Assembly: GCA_003140835.1 (NCBI GenBank)
Contig: PLLA01000063.1
Span: 2,401 to 51,238, forward strand
Source: Candidatus Tumulicola scandinaviensis
GTDB lineage: Bacteria; Vulcanimicrobiota; Vulcanimicrobiia; Vulcanimicrobiales; Vulcanimicrobiaceae
DNA length: 48,838 nucleotides
Direction of reading: 5' to 3'
The position numbers were made by a program, and so were the translations under genes. Below, piece after piece: positions 41,751 through 48,838 of this stretch (its first letter is position 1; each line of letters opens with the position of its first letter). A model generated the notes under the pieces. The model did no database searches. It worked only from the letters and a program-made list of their open reading frames with translations, and had not been told where the DNA came from.

Positions 41751-42730
41751 AACCCTTCGGCGACCAGCGCGGCATCGACCGCGCCGAATGCCTCCTCGAG
41801 CGTTCCGCGGAAGGTCAAGCCGGCGGCGCGAAAATGACCTCCGCCGCCCAAATGCTTGGCAGCCGCTTGGACGTTCACGCGCCCGTTCGAGCGCAGGCTG
41901 ACGCGAATCTCACCCTCGATCGCTTTAAAGAGGGCGGCCACGTCGACGCCGTCTTGACCCCGCAAGGTGTTCACCGTATCTTCGGTGTCTTCACCGTCGG
42001 CGCCGGTTTGCGCCAGCATCGCATCGTCGACGAACGAATAACAGTAGTGGCCGCTGTGATCGAATCGCATCTCCTCGATGATCCGACCGAGCAGCCGCGT
42101 TGCGGCCACGCGTTTGCGTAGAAAAATCTCTTCGGTGATCTCCTCTTTGTTCGCCCCGGAGCGCATGAGCTCGGCCGCTAGTTCGAGCGCCTCCGCCGAC
42201 GCGTTGGAGTGCATGAAACCGCCGGTATCCGTCATGACCGTGGTCAGGATGCAGGTCGCAATGTCGCGATCGATCGGCACCTCCAACCCGCGCAGAAGGT
42301 GCATCACGACCGCGCCGGTCGAGCACTCGGTCTCGAGCACGTAGTTGAGCTTGCCGAACAGCGAGTTGCCGAGGTGGTGGTCGATGTCGAGCATATTTTC
42401 GCGATCAACTGCGGGCAGAAACTCCCCGGCCCGCGAGAAGTCGCTCATATCGCAAAACACGAAGAGCGCGTCACTCGGCAAATCCGGCGGCAGGTCGCGC
42501 GCGACGAACTCGGTCTCCGGCAGAAACCGCAAGTTACGCGGCACCGGGTCCTGTCCGAAGTAATGCACGCGTTTGCCGAGCTTCTTCAGCGCGAGACCGA
42601 GCGCGAGGCCGGCGCCCAACGTGTCGCCGTCGGGTTTGACGTGGCTCACCATGACGAACGACGAGCGAGCGCGCAACTCGCCGACGACGTCGGCGGTCGA
42701 TGCGATCCGCGACGAGCTTTCGATGATCAT
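41747..42730 (-). CDS. nrnA: DHH-family oligoribonuclease / PAP phosphatase (NrnA-like)
   Basis: A 327-residue DHH-DHHA1 phosphoesterase. Mn-binding motifs: DGD (34-36, in KPDGDTLG), CDMSD (around 93-97) and the DHH triad (117-119, in LDIDHHLGN), then TDTGGF; the C-terminal DHHA1 has GGGGHFRAAG. Degrades nanoRNA and dephosphorylates pAp to AMP. The ATG at 42730 abuts the rbfA stop with a one-base overlap. rbfA-nrnA-truB is a common Gram-positive order. Confidence 0.94.
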   Translation of the reverse strand: MIIESSSRIASTADVVGELRARSSFVMVSHVKPDGDTLGAGLALGLALKKLGKRVHYFGQDPVPRNLRFLPETEFVARDLPPDLPSDALFVFCDMSDFSRAGEFLPAVDRENMLDIDHHLGNSLFGKLNYVLETECSTGAVVMHLLRGLEVPIDRDIATCILTTVMTDTGGFMHSNASAEALELAAELMRSGANKEEITEEIFLRKRVAATRLLGRIIEEMRFDHSGHYCYSFVDDAMLAQTGADGEDTEDTVNTLRGQDGVDVAALFKAIEGEIRVSLRSNGRVNVQAAAKHLGGGGHFRAAGLTFRGTLEEAFGAVDAALVAEGL

Positions 42731-43083
42731 CAGGCCTCGTTTCTCCGGGCCGCTTCGCGCAGCGTTTTCGCTAACGCAATCGCGCGTTCGGCCGACCGGT
42801 CTTCAACGAACTCTAGCTCGGGCGTGTGACGCAAATCGATCTTCCGCCCCAGCTCGCCACGCAAAAAGCGCGCTGCATGTTCGAGTGCGTCGAGCGACTG
42901 ACGCGCCGCCTGCCGGTCGCCGATAACCGACACGAACACCTTGCAGTGGCGCAAGTCGTCGGTCACCTCGGCGCGGGTGACCGTCACGAAAGCCAAGCGC
43001 GGGTCTTGGAGCTCTTGCGAGATCAGCGTACCGAGGATGCGCTGGATCTCGTGGTCGATTTTCGCCATGCGCTGCGGCTTCAT
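42730..43083 (-). CDS. rbfA: 30S ribosome-binding factor A
   Basis: A 117-residue KH-fold protein aiding 16S 5'-end maturation and cold adaptation. Seen: RMAKIDHEIQRILGTLI-like start, DPRLAFVTVTRAEVTDDLRHCKVFVSV core and HTPELEFVEDRSAERA near the C-terminus. ATG 43083 overlaps the infB stop by four bases. Confidence 0.95.
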   Translation of the reverse strand: MKPQRMAKIDHEIQRILGTLISQELQDPRLAFVTVTRAEVTDDLRHCKVFVSVIGDRQAARQSLDALEHAARFLRGELGRKIDLRHTPELEFVEDRSAERAIALAKTLREAARRNEA

Positions 43084-45815
43084 GCGTGTACCAGTTCGGC
43101 AGCGATTTGCTCCATCGCGTAGGCTTCGATGACGTCGCCGTCTTTAAGGTCTTGGAATTTGGCGATTTGAATGCCGCATTCGAAGCCTTCGGCGACTTCG
43201 CGAACGTCGTCCTTGAAGCGGCGTAGCGATTCGATTTCGCCGTCGAACACCACCGCGGAGTCGCGAATGACACGCGCCTTGGCGTTGCGGGTAATCTTGC
43301 CGCTGGTGATGTAGCAGCCGACGATCGTTCCCACTTTACTGACCTTGAAGACCTGGCGCACTTCGGCCCGGCCGAGCGTGACTTCGCGGATGACCGGGGC
43401 GAGCATGCCGCGCATCGCCTTCTTGAGGTCTTCCTCGATTTCGTAGATGACCTGATAGAAGCGCAAGTCGACGCCTTCATTTTCGGCCAGCCGCCGCGCG
43501 GTCTCGTCGGGACGAATGTTGAACCCGATCAGCACCGCGTTCGACGCGCTCGCCAAGTTGACGTCGTTGGGCGAGATCGCCCCGACGCCGCCATGAATCA
43601 CGCGAATGTCTACCTCTTCGTTGGACAGTGATTCCATCCGAGCGCGCAACGCTTCGAGGGAACCCTGACCGTCGGCTTTGATGATGAGGTTGAGCGCCTT
43701 CTTGCCTTCCGTCGGCATCGTCATGAACGTCTCGAGCGATACGCGCTGCGAACCGGTGGCTGCCATGCGCACGTCGCGCCGGCGGGTGGCACGCTTCTCG
43801 GCGGCCTCGCGCGCAACGCGCTCGTCGCTGACGACCGCCAGCGAATCGCCCGCTGCCGGCACGTCGGACAGTCCCATGATTTCGACCGGAATCGACGGGC
43901 CGGCCTTTTTCACTTGCTTGCCTTTGTCGTCGATCAGCGCGCGCACTTTTCCGAACGTGCCGCCGACCACGATGATGTCGCCCACTCGCAGCGTCCCGTT
44001 CTGCACGAGCACGGTCGCGACGGCGCCGCGGCCGCGGTCGAGCGCCGATTCGATAACCACGCCGGTCGCGCGCCGATTTCGATTCGCCTTGAGATCACGA
44101 ATGTCGGCTTCCAGCAGCACCGTGTCGAGCAATCCGGGAATCCCGTCGCCGGTTTTCGCGGAGACCGGCACCATCTCGACGGTGCCGCCCCAATCGACCG
44201 GCTGCAATCCCTGCTCCATTAGCTGCTGCTTCACCCGATCGGGCTGCGCGTCGGGCTTGTCCATTTTATTAATCGCGACGACGATTGGCACGCCCGCGGC
44301 TTTGACGTGCGCGATGGCCTCCCGGGTTTGGGGCATCACGCCGTCGTCCGCAGCGACGACCAAAATGGCGACGTCGGTGACTTTGGCACCGCGCGCACGC
44401 ATCGCGGTAAACGCTTCGTGACCCGGCGTATCGATAAACGTGATTTTACGATCGTTCTGCTCGACCGTATACGCGCCGATTTTTTGCGTGATGCCGCCGG
44501 CTTCGCCGCCGGCGACATTGGCTCGGCGAATCTGGTCGAGCAACGACGTTTTGCCGTGATCGACGTGACCGAGCACGGTAACGACCGGCGGGCGAGCCGC
44601 CATCATTTCCGGCTTGTCCTCTTCTTGCTCGACGGTGACTTCTTCGCCGGCTTCTTTGACGACCGCATTGAAACCGAACTTCTTGGCAACCGAAATGGCG
44701 ACGTCGCTCGGAATGTTTTGATTGATCGTCGCCATCGTCCCCATCTTGATGAGTTCGGTGATGATGTCTTTGACCGGAACGATCATCGACGTCGCGAGTT
44801 CTTGGACCGTCAGCAAGTCGGGAATTTCGATCGCTTCCAGCGTTCGCTGCGCGACCGGCGGTGCGTGGTCGCCCTTCTTCTTGCGGTGGCGCTCTTTGTC
44901 GAGCAACAGCTCGGTCTCGCGATCCTTTTTGGCCGCGGCCTTGTCTTCGTGCGAGCGGCTGCGATCGCCGGGACGTCCGCCGCCGGCCGACGGCGTGGGC
45001 ATGTCGGTGGCGGTGACGCCCAAACCCGGCCGCTGGACCGGACGCTGCCCTGGACCCATCGGTCGGAAGGGCCCGTTTCCGGCGTGACGGCGGGGCGGTG
45101 CGGCGACCGACTGCGCGACGACGGGACGTGCGGGGGCGCCGGCAATCTTACCGCCTTGACCCGGAAGCACCTGACCCGGCCGTGGCGCAACGCCGGGACG
45201 CCCTGGGAGTCCGGTTTGCGGACCTGGCGAGGCCGATGCGGTGGTCGTCGGCGGCGGCGGCTGGCGCTTGACGACCGAGGCCTGTCCGGACGGAACCCGG
45301 CGCAACTGTGGGATGGCCTCGGGTATGGGCTTGACGACCGGGCGCCGCGGCAAAGCCGGCGCCACCGGCGGGGCAACGGCAGATGACGCGGGCGCCGGCG
45401 TCGCAGCCGGCACGGACGGCACGACGGGTGCGACGGCGACGTTGTCGGCAGGCGCTTGAGCCGGACGGGCGGCGGGACGGACGGTCGCGCCGGTGACTGG
45501 CTTCAGACGCGGAACGGGGGTTTCGGCGACGGGAGCCCGCGCGGCCGCGGGCTTACGTGGAGCCGCCGGTGTCGCGGGCGAGGCCTTCTTCGGGGCCGCA
45601 GGTGCCTCGGCGGAGGCCGCCTTGGCGGCCGCACCAGCCGCAGATTTCAATAGCACGCTGCGAATCAGATCGGCGATCTGATCCGGGACGACGCTAAGCT
45701 GGTTTTTTGCCTCGAATACCCCGCCCAGGCGCTCGTTGAAGAGCGTGATCAGCTCTTTCGACGATAGCCCAACCTCTTTGGCGAGCTCGAAAATCCGTAC
45801 TTTTCCCGTAGCCAA
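43080..45815 (-). CDS. infB: Translation initiation factor IF-2
   Basis: A 911-residue IF-2 that brings fMet-tRNA to the 30S subunit. The N-terminal IF2-N domain (about 4-55) is followed by a roughly 250-residue Ala/Pro/Gly/Val-rich disordered region and a basic helix, then the G domain with G1 GHVDHGKT (416-423), G2/G3 DTPGHEAF and G4 NKMD, and the C-terminal beta-barrels ending in the fMet-binding C2. The start is TTG 45815, with GTGAGG five bases upstream; no ATG is nearby, so TTG is likely real. Preceded by a 118-base gap with two small hairpins. Confidence 0.95.
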   Translation of the reverse strand: MATGKVRIFELAKEVGLSSKELITLFNERLGGVFEAKNQLSVVPDQIADLIRSVLLKSAAGAAAKAASAEAPAAPKKASPATPAAPRKPAAARAPVAETPVPRLKPVTGATVRPAARPAQAPADNVAVAPVVPSVPAATPAPASSAVAPPVAPALPRRPVVKPIPEAIPQLRRVPSGQASVVKRQPPPPTTTASASPGPQTGLPGRPGVAPRPGQVLPGQGGKIAGAPARPVVAQSVAAPPRRHAGNGPFRPMGPGQRPVQRPGLGVTATDMPTPSAGGGRPGDRSRSHEDKAAAKKDRETELLLDKERHRKKKGDHAPPVAQRTLEAIEIPDLLTVQELATSMIVPVKDIITELIKMGTMATINQNIPSDVAISVAKKFGFNAVVKEAGEEVTVEQEEDKPEMMAARPPVVTVLGHVDHGKTSLLDQIRRANVAGGEAGGITQKIGAYTVEQNDRKITFIDTPGHEAFTAMRARGAKVTDVAILVVAADDGVMPQTREAIAHVKAAGVPIVVAINKMDKPDAQPDRVKQQLMEQGLQPVDWGGTVEMVPVSAKTGDGIPGLLDTVLLEADIRDLKANRNRRATGVVIESALDRGRGAVATVLVQNGTLRVGDIIVVGGTFGKVRALIDDKGKQVKKAGPSIPVEIMGLSDVPAAGDSLAVVSDERVAREAAEKRATRRRDVRMAATGSQRVSLETFMTMPTEGKKALNLIIKADGQGSLEALRARMESLSNEEVDIRVIHGGVGAISPNDVNLASASNAVLIGFNIRPDETARRLAENEGVDLRFYQVIYEIEEDLKKAMRGMLAPVIREVTLGRAEVRQVFKVSKVGTIVGCYITSGKITRNAKARVIRDSAVVFDGEIESLRRFKDDVREVAEGFECGIQIAKFQDLKDGDVIEAYAMEQIAAELVHA

Positions 45816-45838
45816 AATTCCTCACCTTAGGTGGGATC

Positions 45839-45900
45839 GTCCCGACTACGGGACCGACCCCACTACGCGTTCAATTGACGCCCCTCATCGATTCAGGGGC
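45839..45900 (-). other. Two short hairpins in the ylxR-infB gap
   Basis: gtcccg-acta-cgggac (45839-45854) and gcccct-catcgattc-aggggc (45880-45900) are perfect six-bp stems in the only sizeable gap of the operon, 24 and 65 bases before the infB TTG. Neither has a following T-run on the minus strand, so these are not terminators; they may shape infB translation or be chance. Confidence 0.4.
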
Positions 45901-45933
45901 CATAGTCGCTGACGATTGCCGATCATCATGCTG

Positions 45934-46179
45934 TTATCCATTCGTCGAACTTCTTATTAAACCATATTCGGCCGCCACCGCGGCAAGACCCGGGTACCGT
46001 TTGTTCTTCACGACGGCGTTCCCGCACGCTTGCGAACAGAGGTAAGCTCCCCGGCCCGGTTGCTTGTGCCGCGATCCCGGCCCGTCCGCCTTCCAGCCTC
46101 CCTGACCTCGGACGAAGCGGACCAACACGGCTTGCGAGTACCGCTTACGACAACCCACGCACTGCCGAATAGGCTGCAC
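45934..46179 (-). CDS. ylxR: YlxR (DUF448, RnpM-like) protein
   Basis: An 81-residue RNA-binding protein with CVGCRKR (7-13), LVRFVRG, and GRGAYLC of the YlxR fold. YlxR/RnpM has been linked to RNase P modulation. It sits in the standard nusA-ylxR-infB order. GTG start at 46179, 16 bases after nusA; an ATG is not available. No L7Ae-like gene (ylxQ) follows, as often seen outside Firmicutes. Confidence 0.93.
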   Translation of the reverse strand: MQPIRQCVGCRKRYSQAVLVRFVRGQGGWKADGPGSRHKQPGRGAYLCSQACGNAVVKNKRYPGLAAVAAEYGLIRSSTNG

Positions 46180-46195
46180 GCGGGGCGTCGCGCCC

Positions 46196-47416
46196 TTAGC
46201 TCTCGTTCTCCGACCCCAAGCGTTCCCGCCGGAACTCTTCGAGCTTGCGAATCAAATCGGGGTCGATATCGACGCCTTCCAACGCCGCCGCAGTTTCCGC
46301 CTCGGCGGGAGCGACGGCCTCATCGGACGGCCGTTCGGCGCGTTCCACCATGTAACGCTCGCGAGCCTCATTCGATTCCGTTTCGCTGGTAATGTCGAGC
46401 CGCCAACCCGTCAGGCGGGCCGCCAGTCTGACGTTTTGCCCGTCGCGGCCGATGGCCAGCGACAACTGATAGTCGGGAACGATGACCAGCGCCACGCCGT
46501 CGTCCTCAAAAAGTTCGACGCCGATGACTTTGGCCGGCGCGAGCGCGTTCATGATGAAGGTGGCGGGGTCGGCATCGTAACGAATGATGTCGATTTTCTC
46601 GCCGCGCAGATTGTCGGTGACGTTGGCGATGCGGCTCGATTTCGGCCCGAGGCACGCTCCGATGGCGTCCACCTCGGGACGGTTGCTCTTCACGGCGACT
46701 TTCGAACGGCTGCCGGCATCCCGCGCGATTGCCATGATCTCGACCGTCCCATCGGCGATTTCGGGAACCTCGAGCTCGAGCAAACGTTGCACGAGCCCTT
46801 CGGCGACTCGCGACAGGATGACTTGCGGCCCCTTCGGCGACTTCTTTACGTCGAGCACGTATGCGCGAATGAAATCGTTGATGCGATACGATTCGCCCGG
46901 CACTTGCTCGTCGAGATACATGACAGCCTCGTCGCGTCCCTCGAGCGTGATGTACATGTTGCGTTGCTCGTACCGCTGTACCGTTCCGGTAACCAGGTCG
47001 TTCAGCTTGCGCACGTATTTGTTGTAGACGGTGTCGCGCTCGGCCTCGCGAATGCGCTGCACGATCACCTGTTTGGCGGTCTGCGCGGCGATCCGGCCGA
47101 AATCCTTAGGCGTTACTTCCTCGTCGTAAAAGTCGCCCGCCTGATACGGCGATCCGGCCTCCGCGACCGACATCTCGAGCTTTGGATCCACGACCTCTTC
47201 TACGATCGAGCGGCGATAATACACCTTGTACGCACCGCTTTGGCGATCGACCGTGACGATCGCGTTCGACTCGCTGCCGAAGTGACGTTTGTACGCCGTC
47301 AGCAACGCCGCCTCGAGCGCCTCGAGCAGCATCTCGAACGGGATGTTGCGTTCCTTCGCGATGAACTGAAGGACGTCGATGAGTTTTTCGTCAGTTACCG
47401 TGTCTGTCGCCGGCAT
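46196..47416 (-). CDS. nusA: Transcription termination/antitermination factor NusA
   Basis: A 406-residue NusA: N-terminal RNA-polymerase-binding domain (about 10-130), S1 domain (about 135-200), KH1 (about 235-295, RSKVAVKSNRPEVDAIGACL) and KH2 (about 300-350, AIGRDGQNVRLAARLTGW), then an acidic C-terminal tail. Lacks the AR repeats of E. coli NusA. ATG 47416 overlaps rimP by 26 bases. Confidence 0.95.
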   Translation of the reverse strand: MPATDTVTDEKLIDVLQFIAKERNIPFEMLLEALEAALLTAYKRHFGSESNAIVTVDRQSGAYKVYYRRSIVEEVVDPKLEMSVAEAGSPYQAGDFYDEEVTPKDFGRIAAQTAKQVIVQRIREAERDTVYNKYVRKLNDLVTGTVQRYEQRNMYITLEGRDEAVMYLDEQVPGESYRINDFIRAYVLDVKKSPKGPQVILSRVAEGLVQRLLELEVPEIADGTVEIMAIARDAGSRSKVAVKSNRPEVDAIGACLGPKSSRIANVTDNLRGEKIDIIRYDADPATFIMNALAPAKVIGVELFEDDGVALVIVPDYQLSLAIGRDGQNVRLAARLTGWRLDITSETESNEARERYMVERAERPSDEAVAPAEAETAAALEGVDIDPDLIRKLEEFRRERLGSENES

Positions 47417-47921
47417 GGGACCTCTTCCGTTGTTGTTTGTTACGTTGCAGATCCGCGCGCGGATCGTATTCCAAGTTGGCGGACTTAATCGTTTCGATCG
47501 GCAAGGGCAGTTCGCCGGCCTCCGTGTCGAGAATCACCGAACCGCCGCGCACACCGCGCAACGTGCCGCGGTGCGTCTTTACACCGTTGACGGTCAGCGT
47601 GGTCACGATGCGCGCGTTCTTGCCTGCGAATCGCGTGTAATCGGCCGGACGAACGAGCGGCCTGTCCAGGCCGGCCGATTCGACTTCCAAACTATAGGGT
47701 GCGTCGTGCGTTTCCAGCAGAGCGTTCAAACGCGCGGCGATTCTTTCGCAGAGCTCGAGATCGGCGCCGCCCGGACGATCGATCGTCACTCCGAACGCCG
47801 TCGTGCCGCGTGCGACGCGTGCGCGTCGCGCAACGATTTCGAGCTCCGGATACGACGCCTTGTCGTGTGCGATCGCCTCCAGCTCGCGCTCGAAAACTCC
47901 TTGCAGTTCACTCACGGCCAT
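47391..47921 (-). CDS. rimP: Ribosome maturation factor RimP
   Basis: A 176-residue RimP, promoting 30S assembly. The N-terminal domain carries GVTIDRPGGADLELCERIAARL and the YSLEVESAGLDRPL motif that is diagnostic; an Sm-like C-terminal domain and a basic tail (NKQQRKRSH) follow. ATG 47921. First gene of the nus operon; the region upstream (47922-48003) should hold its promoter. Confidence 0.95.
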   Translation of the reverse strand: MAVSELQGVFERELEAIAHDKASYPELEIVARRARVARGTTAFGVTIDRPGGADLELCERIAARLNALLETHDAPYSLEVESAGLDRPLVRPADYTRFAGKNARIVTTLTVNGVKTHRGTLRGVRGGSVILDTEAGELPLPIETIKSANLEYDPRADLQRNKQQRKRSHAGDRHGN

Positions 47922-48003
47922 TATTCAATAGAGTCCTAAGAACAACGAAGCGCGGGACCTGCCCACGCTCCTGATTACCGGCCACCATCATAACGAAAAC
48001 GGC

Positions 48004-48037
48004 GACGGGCCGCAACCCCACGTGGGCGCGGCCCGTC
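48004..48037 (-). terminator. Probable terminator of the gene at the window's end
   Basis: gacgggccgc (48004-48013) and gcggcccgtc (48028-48037) form a perfect 10-bp GC stem with a 14-base loop. On the minus strand it is followed by gccgttttcgtt, a short T-tract. It lies between the proline-rich gene and rimP, about 230 bases after the former's stop. Confidence 0.55.
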
Positions 48038-48264
48038 ACTGCATGTTCTTTATTCTTCTTTTGCGATCGCGCGCCGCCGGTAATCGTCCGGCTTGCGTGG
48101 GCGCATTTTCGTGCAGCCCGCTATCTGGCGCGTCCTTCGCTGGCTCGATAGCCCGGTGGATCTTGCGGTTCCAACCGCCCTCCTTCGTTAGTCGAAGTAT
48201 GCCGAATTCGGCAACTCAATTGTAGTGAGACCAATGTCGGAACTCAAGCGGGAAAGCGTGCCCG
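48038..48264. other. Intergenic stretch without a recognised gene
   Basis: Between the proline-rich gene stop and the terminator. Short frames exist on both strands but lack a start with a ribosome site, and no tRNA or known RNA fold was recognised. It may be a long 3' untranslated region. Confidence 0.5.
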
Positions 48265-48838
48265 TCACGGCGACGGAGCAGGCAACGGCGCGTACGGCGT
48301 CAGGAGCCGCCCCTCGCAGGGTTCGGTAACCATCCCTTCCACGACCGGAGGGAGCACCCCGGGCACGCCGCGACCGCCGCCGACGGTCACCTGCGTGCCG
48401 TTGGCCGGGGCAAAATCCCCGGCATGCGGGGCCGTTTGGTTGAAGGGGTACCGAACGAGCCAGCCAGTGCACATCGTCGTCACGCCCGCTTTTCTTATCG
48501 ACGTTACCCACATCTCGACGCGCGCCTCGCTACCGCCCGGCCGGGAGCGGTACAAGTACTTCGTTTGCGCTAAAATGTTGGGTGGCGGCGTCGGCTCCAG
48601 CGAGCCGTGCAGCGAGATTTCGGGAGTGTACTGCTTGCTTGCCGGATTGACCGGGTTGTTCGGCAGAAGCGCGCGCAGCTTGGCGTTGATGTTCGGCGGC
48701 GTCGGCGGGGCTTTGGTCGCGCGCGGAGCGGGCGGGGGAGTCGGGCGGAGTTCGATCGGACGCGCCGGGGCTGGTTGGGTCTTGGCACCGGTGCCGGCGT
48801 GGGGTCCAGGGGAGCCGACGCCCTTGGGACCGGGCGTT
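48265..48838 (-). CDS. Proline-rich protein, C-terminal part (continues beyond the window)
   Basis: The frame is open from the window edge to the TGA at 48265, about 190 codons. The visible N-terminal half is Pro/Ala-rich (RPTPPPAPRATKAPPTPPN) and reads as a flexible linker; the second half (from about LHGSLEPTPPPN) is a folded-looking beta domain with RVEMWVTSIRKAG, a CTGWLVRYPF strand and cysteines at two places (MCTGW, EPCEG). A periplasmic-spanning or secreted protein is possible, since Pro-rich linkers are typical there, but the N-terminus lies outside. I recognise no family. A start inside the window is not needed or evident. Confidence 0.6.
   Translation of the reverse strand, partial: TPGPKGVGSPGPHAGTGAKTQPAPARPIELRPTPPPAPRATKAPPTPPNINAKLRALLPNNPVNPASKQYTPEISLHGSLEPTPPPNILAQTKYLYRSRPGGSEARVEMWVTSIRKAGVTTMCTGWLVRYPFNQTAPHAGDFAPANGTQVTVGGGRGVPGVLPPVVEGMVTEPCEGRLLTPYAPLPAPSP

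Noticed and set aside
48022..48225. 67-codon plus-strand ORF in the gap before rimP
   Set aside because: Starts inside a terminator loop, no ribosome site, no homology pattern; not convincing.

Overview
The window is a gene-dense, GC-rich chromosomal segment with no phage or insertion-sequence genes. It is almost wholly housekeeping and core-metabolism genes packed into long unidirectional operons with 1-4 bp start/stop overlaps. The cell is diderm: two tandem beta-barrel porins end in a C-terminal Phe, and there are several lipoproteins and exported proteins. Other traits (HrcA/CIRCE heat-shock control, an FtsB/S1/Ppx-GppA block as in Gram-positives, DUF2630, DtxR-type regulator, class I DhnA-type aldolase, frequent GTG and TTG starts) suggest a little-studied Terrabacteria-side diderm such as Candidatus Eremiobacterota (WPS-2). 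This taxonomic guess is inference; no rRNA is present to settle it.

Layout. 1-8068 (minus): a thioredoxin-like gene whose 3' end carries a CIRCE operator, then hrcA-dnaJ-rsmE-GT2-accD-accA-ftsB-S1-ppx/gppA-DUF2630, probably one transcription unit linking heat shock, malonyl-CoA supply and cell division. 8112-14394: acetyl-CoA synthetase (plus) facing a DinG helicase, a rhomboid protease, a DtxR/MntR regulator and adenosine deaminase (minus). 14481-16244 (plus): initiator tRNA-Met with its terminator, a YciI-like gene, MarC and a damaged mgtC. 16237-23717 (minus): tdh-kbl (threonine to glycine), nhaA, a HExxH metalloprotease and an aspartyl protease carrying a frameshift. 23801-30537 (minus): two paralogous porins, pstB, a small ORF, a dispersed repeat, and a PhoR/PhoB pair. 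An array of three 11-bp-spaced CTTAA units in front of the second porin looks like a PhoB operator, so this block reads as a local phosphate regulon. 30503-37240: hydroxyisobutyrate dehydrogenase-like gene, class I aldolase, NifU-like scaffold, a zinc-ribbon membrane protein, Pcm, 7Fe ferredoxin, a GlsB-type membrane protein, a SIMPL protein and an unusual membrane-anchored Clp ATPase. 37242-47921 (minus): NHL-type propeller lipoprotein, then the translation operon rimP-nusA-ylxR-infB-rbfA-nrnA-small membrane gene-truB-ribF-TlpA lipoprotein. 48265 to the window end (minus): the C-terminal part of a proline-rich protein.

Most notable: (i) the Pho-box/porin arrangement; (ii) the Clp ATPase with a ClpE-like zinc finger plus membrane helix but no Clp-N domain, no M-domain and a deletion where the ClpP-docking loop normally lies; (iii) CIRCE embedded in the coding end of the preceding gene, controlling an hrcA-dnaJ operon without grpE/dnaK but with accDA and ftsB downstream; (iv) two neighbouring genes with one-base frameshifts (mgtC and the aspartyl protease); (v) a dispersed palindromic repeat. 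Starts were chosen by eye from Shine-Dalgarno spacing and neighbour overlap, and no database search was run.
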